A DNA stretch of 64,000 nucleotides, from positions 62,001 to 126,000 of the forward strand of contig NZ_JAGXJY010000003.1 in the NCBI RefSeq assembly GCF_019091085.1, in the 5' to 3' direction. Below the pieces are notes generated by a model. The model saw only the letters and a list, made by a program, of their open reading frames with translations. It was not told the origin of the DNA and did not search any database. The DNA comes from Mesorhizobium sp. GbtcB19. GTDB lineage: Bacteria > Pseudomonadota > Alphaproteobacteria > Rhizobiales > Rhizobiaceae. Position numbers and translations under genes: made by a program. Of this stretch, positions 60,990 through 64,000 are shown in pieces (positions within the stretch are counted from its first letter, which is position 1; each line of letters opens with the position of its first letter).

Positions 60990-62534
60990 ATGTCACCCTC
61001 AAGCATTCTTCGCAGACATCGCGTCGCCGCCCTGCTGGGCGCCGCGCTGATCATTTCGCCCGTCGTCGTCTCCTTTGCCCAAAGCAATGCCGGCCTGAGC
61101 ACCGTGGCCGCGACGACGCAGACGCCCGTCGCCGGCATCACGGCCCCGAACGGCTCCTTCGCGCCGATCATCGCCGTCACCAAGCCGGCCGTCGTCACCA
61201 TCACCTCTGTGATGAAAGGGCAACCCCAAGGCGAGGACGAGGGTTCGCCGCTCGGCGGCAATCCGCCCTTCGACCAGTTCTTTCAGCAGTTCTTCGGCGA
61301 TCAGGGCGCTCCGATGCCGAAGGCGCCGCCGCAGCAGCAAGCGCAGCGACAGGAAGCCCTGGGCTCCGGCTTCATTGTCGGCGCGGACGGCACCATCGTC
61401 ACCAACAACCACGTCGTCGACGGCGCGAGCTCGATCAAGGTGACGCTCGACGACGGCACCGAGCTTCCCGCCAAACTCGTCGGCCACGACGCCAAGAACG
61501 ATCTGGCCGTGCTCAAGATCAAGGCCGACAAGCCGCTGCCGACGGTGAAGTGGGGCGATTCCGACAAGCTGATGACCGGCGACCAGGTGCTGGCGATCGG
61601 CAATCCATTCGGCATCGGCACCACGGTCACCGCCGGCATCGTCTCGGCACGCGGGCGCGACCTGCATAGCGGGCCGTTCGACGATTTCATCCAGATCGAC
61701 GCGCCGATCAACCACGGCAACTCCGGCGGGCCGCTGGTCGACGTCAACGGCAATGTCATCGGCATCAACACCGCCATCTATTCGCCCAATGGCGGCAGCG
61801 TCGGCGTCGGTTTCGCCATCCCGTCGGACCAGGCTGAGAAGGTCGTCGCCAAGCTGATGAAGGGCGGCGACATCGAATATGGCTATCTCGGCGTCCAGAT
61901 CCAGCCGGTCACGCAGGATGTCGCCAGCGCCATCGGCCTCGATCATCCCGGCGGCGCGCTGGTTTCGGCGGTCACGGATGGCTCACCGGCCGCCAAGGCC
62001 GGTATCGAGACCGGCGACGTCATCACCGGTTTCGCAGGCCAGGAGGTCAAGGATCCGAAGGATCTGTCGCGCGCCGTCGCCGATGTTTCCCCGGGCGTCA
62101 AGGAAACGCTCGAAGTCTGGCGCAAGGGCAAGGCGATGCAGATCTCCGCCGATGTCGGCCGCAACAGCGACGATCAGAAGGCCGCCGCGAACGGCAATGA
62201 GGGCGGCAGTCAGTCTGGCGGGCAAGGCCTGCGCGTCCCCTCGCTCGGTCTCGGCCTGACCGACCTCACGCCTGACATCCGCGACCAGCTCAACCTTGCC
62301 GACAACCAGCGCGGCGCCGTGGTCGAGCAGGTCAATCCGGACAAGGCGGCTTCGGCCGCCGGCATCCAGCCTGGCGATGTCATCGTCGGTGTCGACCAGA
62401 CCCCGGTAAAGACTGCCAGGCAGGCCAACCAGGCGATCGCCCAGGCCGGCAAGTCCGGCAAGAAATCGGTGCTCCTGCTGATCGATCGCGGCGACTCGCA
62501 GATCTTCGTCGCCGTGCCCTTCGCCGCCGGCTGA
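60990..62534 (+). CDS. DegP/Do family periplasmic serine protease
   Basis: A 514-residue HtrA-type protease and chaperone of envelope proteins. A signal peptide (about 1-30, ALIISPVVVSFA) precedes a trypsin-like domain with catalytic His141 (TNNHVVDG), Asp171 (NDLAVLKI) and Ser245 (NHGNSGGPL). PDZ1 lies at about 290-380 and PDZ2 at about 420-510, separated by a glycine-, glutamine- and serine-rich linker. A flexible glutamine-rich stretch (about 95-122) lies before the protease core, as in other DegP proteins. The ribosome site is weak. A 13-bp hairpin follows the stop. The 186 bases upstream contain its promoter, perhaps an envelope-stress type, but I could not assign it. Confidence 0.95.
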   Translation: MSPSSILRRHRVAALLGAALIISPVVVSFAQSNAGLSTVAATTQTPVAGITAPNGSFAPIIAVTKPAVVTITSVMKGQPQGEDEGSPLGGNPPFDQFFQQFFGDQGAPMPKAPPQQQAQRQEALGSGFIVGADGTIVTNNHVVDGASSIKVTLDDGTELPAKLVGHDAKNDLAVLKIKADKPLPTVKWGDSDKLMTGDQVLAIGNPFGIGTTVTAGIVSARGRDLHSGPFDDFIQIDAPINHGNSGGPLVDVNGNVIGINTAIYSPNGGSVGVGFAIPSDQAEKVVAKLMKGGDIEYGYLGVQIQPVTQDVASAIGLDHPGGALVSAVTDGSPAAKAGIETGDVITGFAGQEVKDPKDLSRAVADVSPGVKETLEVWRKGKAMQISADVGRNSDDQKAAANGNEGGSQSGGQGLRVPSLGLGLTDLTPDIRDQLNLADNQRGAVVEQVNPDKAASAAGIQPGDVIVGVDQTPVKTARQANQAIAQAGKSGKKSVLLLIDRGDSQIFVAVPFAAG

Positions 62535-62546
62535 GAAAAGCTTCGA

Positions 62547-62577
62547 CAGAGCCCGCCGGCGTCTCCGGCGGGCTCTG
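62547..62577 (+). terminator. Terminator hairpin after the degP-type gene
   Basis: CAGAGCCCGCCGG and its perfect complement flank CGTCT, a 13-bp stem 13 bases after the stop. There is no long T-run but AAAATTTC follows shortly after. Confidence 0.75.
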
Positions 62578-62659
62578 CCAACAAAATTTCTGTTGCCCCC
62601 CGGAGCGTCTTCGAGAACACTCCTGCCATCGGTCAAACCTCCGGCGTAAGGATGTCTCG

Positions 62660-63271
62660 ATGGTCACGCGTGGCTTCTTTTCCGGACGTCGTCCTCCTTC
62701 CGACACCGACGCGCGCATTCCGCCCGGCCAGTATCTGGAACAGGGTTTCCCAGTGCTCTCGGCCGGGCCGACGCCGCGCGTCCGCACCGAGGATTGGTCC
62801 TTCACCCTCAAGCAGGGGCCGAAGCCGCTCAAGAAATGGAACTGGGCCGAGTTCAACGCCCTGCCCCAAAGCAAGATGACGCGCGACATCCATTGCGTGA
62901 CGGCCTGGACCAAGTTCAACACACCCTGGCAAGGCGTGATGATCGACGATATTCTAGCCGACGCCGGCATCGAGCCGCCGACCGCCTACACGCTGGCGCT
63001 GTCCTTCGACGGCTATTCCACCAATGTGCCGACCAAGGATCTCGTTACCGGTAAGGCGATGGTGGCGCTGCTCTATGAAGGCAAGCCGATCACCGCCGAC
63101 CACGGGGGACCCGCGCGGCTTCTGGTGCCGCATCTCTATTTCTGGAAATCGGCCAAATGGGTGAACGGGCTGCAGTTCACAGAGCGCGACGAACCGGGCT
63201 TCTGGGAACTGCGCGGCTATCACATGTATGGCGATCCCTGGCGCGAGCAGCGTTATTCGAGCGATCCATGA
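62660..63271 (+). CDS. Sulfite oxidase-like molybdopterin oxidoreductase
   Basis: A 203-residue protein carrying the molybdopterin domain of the sulfite oxidase family without a heme or dimerisation domain. Cys79 in IHCVTAWTKF is the expected molybdenum ligand, and WQGVMIDDILADAG and GFWELRGYHMYGDPW are usual in the YedY-like bacterial group. There is no twin-arginine signal, unlike MsrP, so it stays in the cytoplasm. AAGG lies 9 bases before the ATG. A flavin reductase starts 24 bases downstream and is probably its electron partner. The natural substrate is unknown. Confidence 0.9.
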   Translation: MVTRGFFSGRRPPSDTDARIPPGQYLEQGFPVLSAGPTPRVRTEDWSFTLKQGPKPLKKWNWAEFNALPQSKMTRDIHCVTAWTKFNTPWQGVMIDDILADAGIEPPTAYTLALSFDGYSTNVPTKDLVTGKAMVALLYEGKPITADHGGPARLLVPHLYFWKSAKWVNGLQFTERDEPGFWELRGYHMYGDPWREQRYSSDP

Positions 63272-63295
63272 GGGGCGACTCGTGAGGGTCAATCC

Positions 63296-64000
63296 ATGAG
63301 CTCCGAGCCGTCGCCGCAATCGCCCTGGCAGGCAGCCACCATCGCCCGCATCGAAAAGCGCACGCCGCGCGTCACCAGCTTCTGGTTCAAGCCGTCCCGG
63401 CCATTCACTCATCTGGCTGGGCAGCATGTCGACATAAGGCTGACGGCGCCGGACGGCTATCAGGCGCGCCGTTCCTATTCCATCGCCTCGGCACCGCAAG
63501 CCGGTGCCGCCGTCGAGCTGGCGATCGAGCGGTTGGACGACGGCGAGGTCTCGCCCTTCTTTCATGACGTGGCTGCGGTCGGCGACGAGATCGAATTGCG
63601 CGGGCCGCTGGGTGGCCATTTCATCTGGGAGGACAGTGACGGCGGCCCGATCCTCCTGGTCGGCGGCGGATCGGGCGTCGTGCCGCTGATGGCGATGGTG
63701 CGCCACCGCACGCAGCGCAACGCCGCGGTGCCCGTCGCGCTGGTGTTTTCGGCGCGGGTCTGGGACGAGGTGATTTTCCGCGACGAACTGATCGGCCTCG
63801 ACGATCGTCGCGACGGGTTCGACCTTGTGCTGACGCTGACCCGCGAACCGGCCAGGCGGCCGGCCGACTATTCCCGGCGCGTCGACGCCCACATGATGGC
63901 GCAAGCGATCGAGCGCCTGCCCAAGGCGCCGAGGCTCGCCTATGTCTGCGGCTCGAATGCCTTCGTCTCGGCGGCTGCCCAAGCGCTGATCGACGCCGAT
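63296..64000 (+). CDS. FAD/NAD(P)-binding ferredoxin reductase-like protein, 3' truncated
   Basis: The first 235 residues of a ferredoxin-reductase-like flavoprotein; the right window edge cuts it off. ATG 63296 begins MSSEPSPQSPWQAATIARIE. The FAD motif is ARRSYSIASAPQ (about 60-71), the NAD(P) motif is LLVGGGSGVVPLMAMVRH (about 120-137) and YVCGSNAFVSAAAQ lies near the cut end. It follows the sulfite-oxidase-like gene by 24 bases and probably supplies it with electrons from NAD(P)H. A downstream 2Fe-2S domain, common in such reductases, cannot be checked here. Confidence 0.92.
   Translation, partial: MSSEPSPQSPWQAATIARIEKRTPRVTSFWFKPSRPFTHLAGQHVDIRLTAPDGYQARRSYSIASAPQAGAAVELAIERLDDGEVSPFFHDVAAVGDEIELRGPLGGHFIWEDSDGGPILLVGGGSGVVPLMAMVRHRTQRNAAVPVALVFSARVWDEVIFRDELIGLDDRRDGFDLVLTLTREPARRPADYSRRVDAHMMAQAIERLPKAPRLAYVCGSNAFVSAAAQALIDAD

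Overview
The window reads as a stretch of chromosome from a high-GC alphaproteobacterium of the Rhizobiales, most like Mesorhizobium or a close relative. This rests on the codon bias and the catabolic gene content. It also rests on the gene order of the amino-sugar locus, which I recall as the same in Sinorhizobium meliloti, and on families of intergenic palindromic elements typical of rhizobia. These identifications come from reading sequence, not from a database search. I saw no rRNA, tRNA, CRISPR array, transposase or phage gene. The window is cut at both ends inside a gene.

Layout. (1) 1-6876, plus strand: a tightly overlapping operon with a molybdenum hydroxylase (FAD subunit cut at the left edge, then a fused 2Fe-2S/Mo subunit), a 6-hydroxynicotinate reductase-like Fe-S protein, a UPF0280 protein, a DUF1185 protein and a MarR regulator. 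Facing it at 7132-10903 is a hydantoinase/oxoprolinase pair (hyuB, hyuA). Together they suggest oxidation, reduction and ATP-driven ring opening of an N-heterocycle, possibly a nicotinate-type route. (2) 11124-15810: ferredoxin-NADP reductase, deoxyribose-phosphate aldolase and a double-domain aldehyde dehydrogenase. (3) 16089-17870: an SDR dehydrogenase and a fumarylacetoacetase-fold hydrolase, probably two steps of non-phosphorylative L-fucose-type sugar breakdown. (4) 18158-28623: an amino-sugar locus. ABC importer genes, an oxidoreductase and murQ run leftward. A kinase, a GntR regulator, a NagB-II-type deaminase and nagA run rightward. Twin TGGTATT operators sit between the halves.

(5) 28892-32200: malonyl-CoA synthetase matB behind an FCD-type GntR regulator, then rpe. 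(6) 32323-38165: two large secreted proteins in one transcription unit, a beta-propeller protein and a 1289-residue DUF11 and cysteine-repeat protein. They share an apparently uncharacterised module of about 100 residues. (7) 38724-47768: a carnitine-catabolism island on the minus strand (beta-keto acid cleavage enzyme, HD-domain protein, L-carnitine dehydrogenase, acyl-CoA dehydrogenase, NDP-forming acyl-CoA synthetase, carnitinyl-CoA dehydratase-like protein, esterase) with a divergent GlxA-type regulator. (8) 47749-53901: a HAD phosphatase, a small ORFan, xylose isomerase and xylulokinase with an NTF2-like gene between them, and a TTC38-like protein. (9) 54125-64000: an autotransporter, a LysE exporter, an L,D-transpeptidase lipoprotein, PPi-dependent phosphofructokinase with a metallo-hydrolase, a DegP-type protease, and a sulfite-oxidase-like protein with its flavin reductase, cut at the right edge.

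The observations most worth following are these: the HD-domain protein in the carnitine operon as a candidate diiron oxygenase; the lysine-rich tail on carnitine dehydrogenase; the module shared by the two adjacent secreted proteins; a 293-bp inverted-repeat element that supplies the stop codons of both flanking genes; and a palindromic repeat translated as the C-terminus of MurQ.
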